This document shows, piece after piece, positions 8,334 through 17,756 of a stretch of 25,557 nt of DNA. The notes under the pieces are model-generated. The model had not been told where the DNA came from. It made no database searches and was given only the letters and a program-made list of their open reading frames with translations. The stretch comes from Prorocentrum cordatum (lineage: Eukaryota; Sar; Dinophyceae; Prorocentrales; Prorocentraceae), in the NCBI GenBank assembly GCA_963575745.1, contig CAUYUJ010016906.1:231501-257057 (forward strand), written 5' to 3'. The position numbers and the translations under genes are program-made. The stretch's first letter is position 1; each line of letters starts with the position of its first letter.

Positions 8334-9761
8334 ATGATGAATTTGTGTTCGTTCCTTGCACGCGTGCTTCTTGGCAGCGCACTCACATCTGATGGTCTGT
8401 ACGTTCAGCCATCGAGTCAAGACTCCAGAGCCCGAAGCGGAGACACGCATAATGGGTACGGAGATACGTGGTTGCGAACGGCCGAAGGTTGCCCCAGCCG
8501 GTCAATACCATATAATGCGAGCACGTGTGTGACAGATGTAATGGATTACGAATATTGGTTGCCTCCTCCAGACGTGTACAACGACTACAAGGCGCACGAA
8601 GATTGGTCACGAGATCAGAATGAATTATGGAAACGCATCACTAAGCTACAAGAGCCTGCAGCGTGCAACAACCAAGAGTGGCACCTCATAAAGTTCACTG
8701 TGCATGGCTTCGCATACAACTTGTACAACTTTGTATTTCTCGCTGCAAGATATTTGGACAATCATGCGGCAGTATTGGTTGGCAATTCCAAGTACCGCTT
8801 GACGGATACCAAGTGTGGACGAGGATATATATGCACCTTGTCGCCGTTAACACAGTGTCGTATCGAGAACATCGATCCGGCGTTGGTCAAGGTAACAGGA
8901 GAAAATCCAGGGGCATCAGATCTAAGCACGATATGCTCGCCAGGTGGTAAATATGATGTTGAACTTGGTGGATGTAAATGCGACGAGGGTTATTTTCCAT
9001 GGACGGAGGGATGCAGTCAATCGCCTGATAATGAAGATAAGGTATTGTGGCAGGAGTGGTATACTGCGCATCCCTTGAAGTACATGCGCTCAAAAGATTA
9101 CTATTACAAGGCACCCGGGGAAGCCAATTGGCGGAGCAATCCAGAGAGCGCTGCATTTGACATACCTGATGATTCGTGGGCAGAAAAACGATCGCTGACA
9201 TGGTGGCATGCGCAGCACCTCTGGTATTTCTACAAAGATTCACCTGAAACCAAAGAAATGGATGAATGGCTTGCAACCAAACATATGTCACCCTCGTGCG
9301 TCGCCGTGCATGTCCGGCACAACGATGCGTGTGAGGATGAATATAACACATGGAAGCGTTGTTTCAAATTCGAGGACTATTCGATTCAATTGGACGTCAT
9401 GGAGAGATTGTACGGTCCATTCGAACACGTCTACTTGGCCACGGATGATCATGCTGTAATTGAGGACGCCCAGCAGAGTCGATGGTCTTCACGCCTCATC
9501 CGCCAAGGGTATGATCGTGCCAAGTATCGTGGCAACGTTGATGGTTCGGACATATTCGAAAAAGATTCGGCCACAAGAGCAATCAAGCGTGATATATTTG
9601 CCATGTCAAAGTGTAAAGCATTCATCGGGACAATGTCAAGTTCCGTCGCCTGGGTTACATATGAGCTGATGATGGCAAGGCATGGGCATTACGTACCTTT
9701 CATCTCGTTGCAAGGGGCTTTCAATGACGAAATTATCAGCGGAAGACCATTTCGCCCGTAG
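8334..9761 (+). CDS. Alpha-1,6-fucosyltransferase-like protein (GT23, FUT8-like)
   Basis: 475 residues in one exon. An N-terminal hydrophobic stretch (about 4-17) suggests a signal peptide or anchor, so the protein should enter the secretory pathway. Middle residues 161-227 are Cys-rich, including CKCDEGYFPWTEGC. The C-terminal half carries GT23 motifs: SCVAVHVRHNDAC (321-333), the donor-binding VHVRR.D region with His in place of the second Arg; HVYLATDD (365-372); and KRDIFAMSKCKAFIGTMSSS continuing VAWVTYELM (418-446), matching the FUT8 block with SxxD/K, S-S and YE. GT23 enzymes transfer fucose from GDP-fucose to glycan cores. Whether the acceptor is an N-glycan, chitin-type oligosaccharide or something else is unknown. 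Base composition is more AT-rich than its neighbours. With the leader relics, this points to a retroposed mRNA that may still be functional, since the frame is intact. ATG 8334 is followed by another ATG at 8337. Confidence 0.85.
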   Translation: MMNLCSFLARVLLGSALTSDGLYVQPSSQDSRARSGDTHNGYGDTWLRTAEGCPSRSIPYNASTCVTDVMDYEYWLPPPDVYNDYKAHEDWSRDQNELWKRITKLQEPAACNNQEWHLIKFTVHGFAYNLYNFVFLAARYLDNHAAVLVGNSKYRLTDTKCGRGYICTLSPLTQCRIENIDPALVKVTGENPGASDLSTICSPGGKYDVELGGCKCDEGYFPWTEGCSQSPDNEDKVLWQEWYTAHPLKYMRSKDYYYKAPGEANWRSNPESAAFDIPDDSWAEKRSLTWWHAQHLWYFYKDSPETKEMDEWLATKHMSPSCVAVHVRHNDACEDEYNTWKRCFKFEDYSIQLDVMERLYGPFEHVYLATDDHAVIEDAQQSRWSSRLIRQGYDRAKYRGNVDGSDIFEKDSATRAIKRDIFAMSKCKAFIGTMSSSVAWVTYELMMARHGHYVPFISLQGAFNDEIISGRPFRP

Positions 9762-10156
9762 TAGCGGACCCGGCACCCTTTCGCGCTCGAGCGCGTTCTC
9801 TCGTCAGCAGATGTTCAGAGACAGGTGCTATGAGAATCTCGTACTGTTCAGCGTTGTCTTGAACGACACAGTAACCTGTGGGTGACACACTCCGTCTTGA
9901 ATCATGAGCAAGCATTGGCTGCTCAGAGGGTGCGGACATGGCCTTGGCAGTCAACTCCACCTTGGCAGTGTGACTACAGCCAGGGTTCGCGTTTGCTGCC
10001 GGCCGTTCAAAGTGTCATGCGGGGCGGTGCCGTGGGTCATGTGAGACATTGGGACGGGATGGGCCAGGTTCGGTGGGACGAGGGTGTCGCGTCTGTGCGG
10101 TCTTATGTGTTGCAGCTCTCAGGAGTCGGCCTCCTGTCGGCGTAGGTGGCAATCGC
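9762..10156. other. 3' flank of the fucosyltransferase gene
   Basis: Unique-looking sequence, probably including the 3' untranslated region. No poly-A tail relic and no recognisable gene. Confidence 0.4.
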
Positions 10157-10363
10157 CAGATCGGTGCCACCAGTCGCCAGTGTATGTCGCCTCTTCGGAG
10201 CAGTTTCAAAGCTGGAAAAATTCCAGTTTCAAAGCGGGAGGTTGGGGAGGGAGGGCGCAACGCACGCGCGACTAATACAATATAATCCTGACTTCTGAAG
10301 TTTCAGATCGGCGTTACCAGTCGCCAGTTTTTGTCGCCCTTTCGGAGCAGTTGTAAAGCTGGA
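10157..10363. repeat. Pair of 60-bp direct repeats
   Basis: 10157-10216 and 10304-10363 match at 51 of 60 positions without gaps, both starting CAGATCGG and ending AAAGCTGGA. The first copy is followed by a second CAGTTTCAAAGC (10201 and 10224), and CTGGAA-AAA-TTCCAG forms a short palindrome. Confidence 0.85.
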
Positions 10364-10931
10364 GAGAAATGGCAGTGGCCAAGGGTGAGGATGGAGAGGA
10401 GGGGAGGAGTGATCCGAAACGCTCGAGTACCAGCTTGCGGCACTGTGGAGCGCATTTCGGTTCGGCACACAGTTCACCTTTTAATGATGCTCTGGCAGCC
10501 AGACCACTTCAAAGCGCAGCCGTCCCCCCGTCCACCTTGGCGGAGTGGCGCCGCCCCTTCACCATCCCAGATGTCTCCTCGATCTCGATATCCCGTTTCC
10601 TACGTTGGAGAAGATCTAGTCGTTGTTGCAGTTTCGATTCGGAGCTCGTGCAACCGCGTCGTGTATGCCGAGGCTTCCCTTCCTGCACTACGTCCGTTTT
10701 TGCCTCCTCTGCGTGGGTGCCCATGCGCCTGCTGCTACAGCGGATAGGCCAGCTCCTCTTGCCGGCGCCTTCCCGCGAGCTGTTCCTGCTGTTTCCGCGG
10801 TCACCCAATCTGCAGAGGAGTGTGTCCTGCGAGAAAAAGTAAAGCAGTTGGAGGGAGTCTCCACGCCTCGACCGTCGATCTTCGGCCCTCGATCCCCGAC
10901 CCTCGGTCCCCAGCCCTCGATTCTCGTACCT
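10364..10931. other. No gene seen
   Basis: Mixed-composition DNA. 10860-10930 has degenerate CCCTCGAT-type short repeats. Several frames are open, but none gives a recognisable protein. Confidence 0.4.
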
Positions 10932-11093
10932 TCAGGTCGGGCATGTCCCCCAACAGGCGGATGGCGGACAACAACATGAAAATGGTCAAACAATAGATTA
11001 AAACATATTCACACAGAGACAAAGCACCGTCCCCGGACTATTGTTTGACTATTTCGGAATATTCCTTCTGTAGAGGGACAGGCCCGACTTAAT
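10932..11093 (-). mobile_element. TTAA-family inverted-repeat element (MITE), copy 2, reverse orientation
   Basis: The right end has CTGTAGAGGGACAGGCCCGA followed by CTTAA (TTAA 11090-11093). The left end GGTCGGGCATGTCCCCCAAC then AGGCGGAT is its inverted partner, preceded by TCAG where TTAA is expected. The interior CGTCCCCGGACTATTGTTTG matches copy 1 in reverse complement, and lengths are similar (162 and 157 bases). Confidence 0.7.
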
Positions 11094-11738
11094 CGTACCT
11101 CCAAGAACCTCCGATTCAGCTCGACCCTCAAACATATCGATCGTCGACCTTCGACCCCGATCAAGTTGAGCCTGTCAAGCAAGACGATCAGAGCACGTCG
11201 CTGCAGCTCTTTGCCAGTAGCGGCCCAAAGTTTTTCGTCCCGTGGGGGACTCTTCCGAGCCAAGTTGATTACTGACGAATGCATGCAGAAGGGTATTGCA
11301 GCTTTGCCCCAACGCCCAGGCAATGCCGAGGGAGGTCACAACTAGGGATATCGCGAGCTTCTCATGGTGATCGGTTTCTTTTTCATTGTTTTGACGATCG
11401 GCACGGGCCCTCGCACCCCTCCCCCCCTCCCCACCCCGTGGAGTAGCCTCCCCCACAGGACGCATTGTTGCAAACAGTCGCGCTAAGCAGAGGTCTGGAG
11501 CCAGACCCCACCTCCCTCCCCCCCCGTTCCGCCCAATATCAAAACGCCGAATACGAAAATGCTCACATGGGGATCGAGGTTCGATGATCGGGGGCCCAGA
11601 AGGTCTTGGACGCCGCTGGAAAGTCATGCCCCCCTCGAGGAGCTGGCGCCACATGCCAGTTGTGATCCCTCCCGGCGTTGCCTGGAGCACGCGCGCACGG
11701 CAGGGCCGCCTGCGACTCGATGCGACGCGATTCGATGC
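11094..11738. other. No gene seen
   Basis: Includes C-rich runs near 11405-11445 and 11505-11530. No recognisable product in six frames. Confidence 0.4.
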
Positions 11739-11743
11739 GCTGG

Positions 11744-12002
11744 CTTCGGGTTGACCCAAAAGGGGTCCAGCGACAAGGGGGTGGTGCGATAGATTTGGTG
11801 CAATACATTTGCGGGGCTGCAATTCATTTGGGGCGTGCCATACACTCCAGGGCGCACATGTATTGCTGGATGTTCGCGTGCAAGACGTTACTTGCCACAT
11901 AAGGCAATACAATTCTCCGGCGCAATACATCTGCAATACAATTGCCCCAAATCTACTGCACCACCACTTTTCAGCTGGACCCCGTTTTGGGTCACCCAAA
12001 AG
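11744..12002. mobile_element. Foldback (MITE-like) element with 5-bp target-site duplication
   Basis: The ends are inverted copies over about 55 bases. Left: GACCCAAAAGGGGTCCAGC, GGTGGTGC, TAGATTTGG. Reverse complement of right: GACCCAAAACGGGGTCCAGC, GGTGGTGC, TAGATTTGG. The interior has many CAATACA-type short repeats in both orientations. GCTGG flanks both sides directly (11739-11743 and 12003-12007), which fits a target-site duplication. No coding capacity. Confidence 0.7.
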
Positions 12003-12007
12003 GCTGG

Positions 12008-12404
12008 GCCCGCGATCCCGACCCGATACCACTCGACATGCTTCGGTCCGCCGAAACCGGCCGAGGCCAGCCCATGCCTGGCGCGGCGATCCGATCGCGG
12101 TTCGATCCAGGACGACTCGTTGCCGATCCGAGTCGTTTCCGATCCGATCCGACGTCGCGCTTCGATCCGGCTCAGGGTTGCAAAGCCCTGCTCTGGCCCC
12201 GTTCGGGCCGCCTCTGCAGCCGCCGCTCCGCGCGCGCGGCGCCCCTCCGCAGCGGAGGCCCCCCCCCCCGGCAGCGGGGGCCGCGAGAGAGGAGCGCGCG
12301 TTGGGCGCGCGCGCGGCGCGCGCGCGCCCGCTCTGCGCGCGCGGAGGGGCCCGACCGCACACGGGCGGCGCGCGCAGGACTTCCGCTCCAGCGCCCTCCC
12401 GATG
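12008..12404. other. GC-rich DNA with GATCCG-type short repeats and GC hairpins
   Basis: 12085-12175 has many GATCCG or CGATCC units. 12240-12295 has CCTCCGC-A-GCGGAGG and a C-run/G-run pair, resembling the AGCA hairpins but lacking one AGC. 12295-12365 is GCGCGCGC-rich. No gene. Confidence 0.5.
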
Positions 12405-12730
12405 GCGACGGCGGCGGCGGCGGCGACGACGGCGACGACGACGACGCCGCGGACGGCGACGACAACGGCGACGACGACGACGACGATGGCGGCGGCGGCA
12501 GCGACGACGGCCACAGCAGGAACGGGGACGATGGCGGCGGCCACGGCGAAGGCGGCGAGGCGGGGGAGGAGGAGGGGGAGGAGGGAGGAGGAGGAGGAGG
12601 AGGAGGAGGAGAAGCAGAAGGAGGAGGAGAAGGAGGAGGAGGAGGAAAAGGAGGAGGGAGAGGAGGAGGAGAAGCAGAAGGAGGAGGAGAAGAAGGAGGA
12701 CCAGGAGGAGGAGGAGCAGCAGCAGCAGCA
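12405..12730. repeat. Trinucleotide tracts: GGC/GAC then GGA/GAG
   Basis: 12408-12555 is GGC and GAC repeats; 12570-12730 is GGA/GAG/CAG repeats. All frames are open and give low-complexity peptides only. Confidence 0.93.
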
Positions 12731-12902
12731 GGGCCAGCCGGGGGTGCTGGTGGAAGGGCAGGGCAGCCAGTTTTGACACACTGGTCGAGCTGCCGCCCCA
12801 GATCTCCGATGGAAGTGTCTGTGTGCGTTTTGAGGCGTGCGCTGCTCGCCTCTCCGACCTTGCTACGCCCTGCCGCTGCGCGCGGGGTCGCGACTCCCAG
12901 AA

Positions 12903-14365
12903 AGTGTGTGTGTGTGTGTTAATGTGTTTGTGTGTTTGTGTTTGTCTGAGTGTATTTGTGTGTGTGTGTTTGTGTGTTTGTGTGTGCGCGTGCGTGTGCG
13001 TGTTTGTGTGTTTGTGTGTCTGTGTGTGTGAACATGGGAACATGTGTGTGTCTTTGTGTGTGGGTTTATATATGTGTGTGTTTGTGGTTGTGTGTGTTGT
13101 GTGATGTGTGTGGTTGTTGGTGTGTGTCGTGTGTGTGCGTGTATGGTTGTGTGTTTGCGTGGTTGGGTTGCTGAGTTTGTGTCTGTGCGTGTTTGTGTGT
13201 GTGGTTGCGCTTGCGCTTGTGTGCGTGTGTGTTTGTGTGGTGGTGCGTGTGGTTGTGGTTGTGCTAGTGCTGGTGTTTGTGTTTGTGTGTGGTTGGGTTT
13301 GTATTTGTGTTTGTGCTTGAAGTTGTGCTTATGTTTGAGTGTGCGTGTGCGTGTTCGTGTGCGTCTGTGTGTGTACGTGTACGTGTACGTGCGTGCGTGC
13401 GTTTGAGCGTGCGTGTGTTCGTGTGTGCGTGTGCGTGTGTGCGTGTGTGCGTATGCGTGTGTTCGTAAGGGTGTGCGCGCATGCATGTGCGTGTGCGTGT
13501 GCGTGTGCGCGTGCGTGTGTGTGTGTGTGTGAGTGTGTTTGTGTGTGTGGGTGTTTGTGGGTGTTTGTGTGTGGCTGTGTGTGTGCGTGTGTGTGTGTGT
13601 GTTTGTGTGTGCGTGTGTGTATTTGTGTATGTGTCAGTGTGAGAATGTGTGTATGCCTTTGTGTGGTTGTGAGTATGTTTATGGTTGTATGTTTGTGTGC
13701 TGTGTCTGTTAGTTTGTTGGTGTGGTTGTGTGCTTGCGTGTATGTTTGTTTGTTTGCGTGTGTTGTGTGTTGTTGAGTTTTTTGTGTGCGTGTTTGTGTT
13801 TGTAGTTGCGTGTGTGGTTGTGTTGATGCTTGTGTGCTTGTGGTTGTGTTTGTGCCTGCGCTTGCGTTAGAGCTTGTGTGTGTTTGTGTGTGGTTGTGTG
13901 TGTGCTCGTACTTGTGCTTGTGCTTGTCTTTGTGCTTGTGTTTGTGTGTTCGTGTGCGTGTGCGTGTGCGTGTGCGTCTGTGTGTGTGCGTGCGCGTGTG
14001 CGTACGTGAGTGCGCTCGCGCGTGCGTGTGTGCGTGTGTGCGTGTGCGTGTGTGCGTGTGTGTGTGTGCGTGTGAGTGTGTGCGTATGTGTATGTGTGCG
14101 TGTCTGTGTTCATGTGCGTGTGTGTGTGTGTGTGTTTGTGCGCGTGTGTGCGAGGGTGTGTATGTGTGTGTGTGTTTGTGTGTGGGTGTGGGTGTGTGTG
14201 GGTGGGTGTGTACGCGTGGGTGCGCGTGGGTGCGCGTGGGAGCGCGTGGGTGTGCGTGGGTGTGCGTGCCGCGCGTGCGTGTGTGTGTGTGTGTGAGTGA
14301 GTGAGTGAGTGTGTGAGTGAGTGAGTGAGTGAGTGGGTGGGTGGGTGGGTGGGTTGGTGGGTGGG
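12903..14365. repeat. GT-rich low-complexity tract, about 1.46 kb
   Basis: Almost all G and T on the + strand, with GTGTGTTT, GCGTGT and GTGCGT variants. It ends in GAGT repeats (about 14293-14333) and GGGT repeats (14333-14365). It is not a simple (GT)n but a mixture of related short units. Long open frames on both strands (VCVCVC, HTHTHT) are fortuitous. Confidence 0.95.
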
Positions 14366-14595
14366 TACGCGCGGCGGCACTCTCGCAGCGATCGTGCTAC
14401 ACACCGCCAGAGGAGGAGGGAGGGACAGTTTGAACGGTTCAAGTGTGGGCGTGTGTTTGTATGCGTGTGTGCCAGTTCTGTCTGGGTGTTTGAGCGTGTC
14501 TGTGTGTGCATAAGTGTTTCTCTATGTGTGTCTCGTTGTGTTGGAAGGAATGTTGTGTCTAGCGTCTGTTCAAGTAAGTCGCTGCAGCCAAAATT
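14366..14595. other. Spacer between GT tract and inverted duplication
   Basis: Partly GT-rich (14447-14545). No gene. Confidence 0.5.
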
Positions 14596-15303
14596 GTTAC
14601 TTTAATTGACCAGGATTCGCGCCAGGCGCGCCCGCCACCTTCCCCCGCGGCCGCGGGAAAAAATACTACAGTAGAATGTTGGGGATTCGGTGACACGCAA
14701 TCAAAGGTTTACCCGAAAAAAGCGACTGGCCTCCTGTCGGACTGCAAGCGAGCGGTCGACGAGCAACGGGCTGCCAGCATTCCAGCGCGCATCTCCCGGA
14801 AGGGGAGCGGAGGGCGCATTTGCCGAGGCCCTTTTCCATCGACGTCCGCTCGCCGACGGCAGATCCGCCGCGATCCCAGTAGACCCAAACCCTCGTGAGT
14901 CACGAAGTGTTCATGACGCTCGTTCTGTGTGTTTCTCTTTGTGATGTCTTCAGTTTTGTGTTTCGCGGTGCACCATTCTTTATTTCAACATATTGATTTG
15001 TCGAATGGACAGCGCATGACAAGCCCCTGGCAAGCCTTGATAGCCCTTGTCAGGCCTGAGTGGCCCTTGACAGCAAGTGGCAAGCCTTAAGCAGCACCGC
15101 GGCCGGTCAAGGCGTATGGCTGTTGTCAAGGGTTGAACGCTGACCGATTGGATCTCCGAGTTTACATTGGTTTGGGCGTACGTCCTACGATGGACAACGC
15201 AGAGCTCCCCGCGCGCGCGGAATTCTGTAGCGCTCACAATAGAATACTCGCCATGTTGGCATGGCAACTATGGTGAACCATTAGCGGTGGACGACCAGAT
15301 TTC

Positions 15304-16450
15304 GGGTGACCCTCGCGATGGGCGGGTCGCACGCCGCCCGTGCGTCAGCCCGCAGCGAGTCTTGTATTGTCCGCGATGGGAAATATCCATGTTGGTTTGG
15401 AAACTAAGTGAATTTCAAGCGGTGACGGGATTGATTTTGAAGTGGACATGAGTTTTGGTGTACGATTTCAAACATAGCCATGAAGAGTCTACGCACGTGC
15501 GCGTGCAGGGTTGTGTAATGTCTGCGGGTGGGAAAGTCGCATGCTGGCTTGGGAGCCCAACTGACCCCTTAGCGATGGCCTTCGGGATTTCGCGTGACCC
15601 GCGCGGTGGGCGGGTCTCCCGCCGCGCGTGCGTGCGCGCGTGGCGAATTCCGTAACGGTCACGGTAGGAAAGTCGGCATGCCGTTCTTGAGAATAATGCG
15701 AACTCTTAGCGGTGACCAAGAGGACTTCGGGTGGCCCGCGCGGTGGGTGGGTCACCCCCTGCGCGTGCGCGCGCGTGGCGGGTTTTGGAATATCCACAGT
15801 AGAACAGCCGCTACGTTGGGCGCGCCTGGGGCCGTTTTGGGGCTCTCTTGGGCCGCTGTCGGGGCTATATTGGGCCATATTGGAGCTATGCTGAAGCCTC
15901 GGATGGGCATTATAAGCGCAAAGGCGAAGTCGCCAAAAACATTGGGTCCCCCTAGTGTTTGAAGCATGTTGGCTTCTTGGGGGCATTATTGGGGAGCTCT
16001 TTTGGACACTTCGAGCCGTCTTGGGGCGTCTTGATGCATCTTGGGAGCTATCTCGAGGCATCTTGCGAGGCCATCTTGGCATCTCAGAGGACCGCTCGGG
16101 GCCAACTAAAGCCATCTCAGACGCTCCGACGACCCGCGGACCCCCCTGTCCAGGTCCATGGGGAGGGGGGAGGGGGAGGGGTCAACCCCTCCCCAAGAAC
16201 GAGGGGTGGAAGAGGAAACTTCCTAAATCACCGACGCTCAGAGGGTTGGTGGGATTCAATGGAATCTTCAGCGGTGGCGGATTTGACGTTTAAGTTAACA
16301 TGGGTTTTGGTGTCAGAAATCCCCACGCGCGCGCGAGAAGTTCTGCGTTGGCCACAATGGCAAGTCGCCATGCTGGTTTGGGAACGCATGTGGAATTTCA
16401 GCGGTGGCCGACAGGATTTCGGGTGACCCGCGCGGTGGGTGGGTTACCCG
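15304..16450. repeat. Tandem sub-repeats with GGGTGACCC palindromes, left arm
   Basis: Palindromic blocks of the form GGGTGACCCGC, short spacer, GCGGGTCACC occur near 15304, 15592, 15729 and 16431. Each is followed by a GCGCGCG run and a shared AT-richer stretch (GTCCACA..GGAAAGTCGCCATG). Spacing is irregular because two unit types alternate. Confidence 0.75.
15826..16262 (+). mobile_element. Insertion in the left arm: G-run minisatellite plus dispersed repeat copy 2
   Basis: The right arm lacks this segment. 15826-16115 is made of TTGGGGC and CATCTTGG-type units like those at 22480-24740. 16120-16262 is the second copy of the repeat at 8042-8191. Arm homology resumes right after it at TCTTCAGCGGTGG. 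No terminal inverted repeats were seen, so the mechanism is unknown. Confidence 0.65.
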
Positions 16451-16628
16451 CCGCGCGCGCATGTTGCCGCTTAGTCGCCACGTTGACTTGGGAACCAAAG
16501 TGAACCCTCAGCGGTGGCCTATTTGAGATTGAAGTTAACATGCGTTCTTCCACGGTCCCGAGGATGGAAAAGGCATCTTGTTTGCGAGAAGCCTAAAGCG
16601 AACCCCTTGCGGTCACCGAGCGCGCGCG

Positions 16629-16644
16629 GGTGACGCGCGTCACC
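16629..16644. repeat. Perfect 16-bp palindrome
   Basis: GGTGACGCGCGTCACC is self-complementary. The matching site in the right arm (near 17830) has lost the symmetry. Confidence 0.85.
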
Positions 16645-16719
16645 TGGTCGGCGCGTGGAGACCTCGACCCTGTCCATTCACAGCTACCGGCAGTGCGCGC
16701 GATCCTTGTAACATCAAGA

Positions 16720-17126
16720 AGTTGTTCCCCTTTCTTTATTGTTTCTTTTTTCCTTCTCCTCTTCCATCTCTTCTCTTTGTTGACTCCATGGCCTTGGGGT
16801 GTAGGGGTTCGCGCCTTGGAGTATGGGCCACGGGGTTTGGGGCTCCGGTAGCCCTGGAATCTAGGCCTTGGGGGGGCGGGGCCCGTTCGGGGCGGGCCGG
16901 GGCTGCGCCCGCAGTGCGCGGCGCGTTTGCCCCGTCGTTCCCGGGGGGGGGCCCGCTCGGAGGTTCGCCTGGCAGCCGTTTGTCGGCTGGCGCCCCCCCA
17001 GCGCGGCCCGCCCGTCCGCCCCCGCGCCCGGAAAACATACCGGGGGCCCCCGGCATCGGATTCCCCCGGCGTGCCCCTGGGGCGACAGTGCAGCAACAGT
17101 TTCGGCATCCGCCGCGCGAAAATACA
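16720..17126. other. Left half of the spacer between the inverted arms
   Basis: A pyrimidine-rich start (16727-16785), then G-rich and C-rich DNA (16860-17060). No gene recognised. Confidence 0.5.
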
Positions 17127-17500
17127 ATTGTAGCAGCCAAAAACGAGACCAACTATAGCAATCCCAAACCAGGGCAATTTTACAACCCAAAATCGACGCC
17201 AAGTGTAGTAAAGTGGTCGAACCCACGAGCGAGTTCACTACTGTAGTACATGAGTTTGAACGAAACTGCGAAAATAGGGCCCAACCGAAGTAATTCAAAA
17301 ACGAGGCCAAGTGTAGTAAGTCGTCAACGGGGTCAAATGTAATGACCAAAGACAAGGCCAAGTACAGTAATCCCATAACTAGGTGAACTGCAGTAACCAA
17401 ATCGAGACCAAGTGTACTAACTCAAAAACGAGGCCAATTGTAGTAACCAAAAACGAGGCCAAGTGTAGCAACGAAAAACCACATCCACTACAGTAGTGAA
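17127..17500. repeat. Tandem repeats of an AT-richer unit in the spacer centre
   Basis: Variants of ACGAGGCCAAGTGTAGTAA separated by short linkers recur about a dozen times, the clearest near 17298, 17430 and 17452. TTCACTACTGTAGT at 17234-17247 and its exact reverse complement at 17487-17500 bracket most of the array. Confidence 0.85.
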
Positions 17501-17633
17501 TCTGTGATTTCAGGGCGCGCAGCCTCGGGCCACGACGCAGATTTGCCCAGGGCCATTCCGTCGCCTTCCCCCTTTTCCTCCTTTCCGCTCTCCTCCTCCC
17601 TGTTTCCCTCGTCGTCGTCATCGGCGCGGTTGT

Positions 17634-17664
<31 letters not shown>

Positions 17665-17756
17665 AGTCTCCTCGTCCTCCTTCTCCTTTTCCTTCTACCC
17701 TGGGGCGGAGTGAGAGGAGGGGGCGGAAGAGGAGGATAATGAGAGACGGCAGTTAT
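17501..17756. other. Right part of the spacer, with GTC/CTC tracts
   Basis: 17560-17700 is CTC- and GTC-rich low complexity, then a purine-rich stretch to 17745. No gene. Confidence 0.6.

Larger units (their letters stand above)
14596..16719 (+). repeat. Left arm of a 4.9-kb inverted duplication
   Basis: Homologous along its length, apart from an insertion at about 15826-16262, to the reverse complement of 17757-19517. Anchors shared in order: GATTCGCGCC near 14615, ATACTACAGT near 14666, CATTCCAGCGCGCATCT near 14779, CGTGAGTCACGAA near 14893, GTTGAACGCTGACCGATTGG at about 15132, repeated ATTTCGGGTGACC blocks, CCTAAAGCGAACCCCTTGCG near 16592 and GATCCTTGTAACA at 16701. Identity looks near 80% in the best blocks and lower elsewhere. 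Confidence 0.88.

Noticed and set aside
12108-12118. GGTTCGATCCA resembling a tRNA B box
   Set aside because: It lies in a run of GATCCG repeats with no cloverleaf or A box.
12240-12290. CCTCCGC-A-GCGGAGG as a thirteenth AGCA hairpin
   Set aside because: It lacks the AGCA loop (single-base centre) and sits in generally GC-rich DNA, so it was kept out of the family count.
11175-13104. Open frames of 431 and 622 residues on opposite strands
   Set aside because: Both run through GAC, GGA and GT repeats and the foldback element; no conserved domain is seen.
13709-14404. 231-residue minus-strand frame rich in His and Thr
   Set aside because: It is the direct translation of AC repeats opposite the GT tract.
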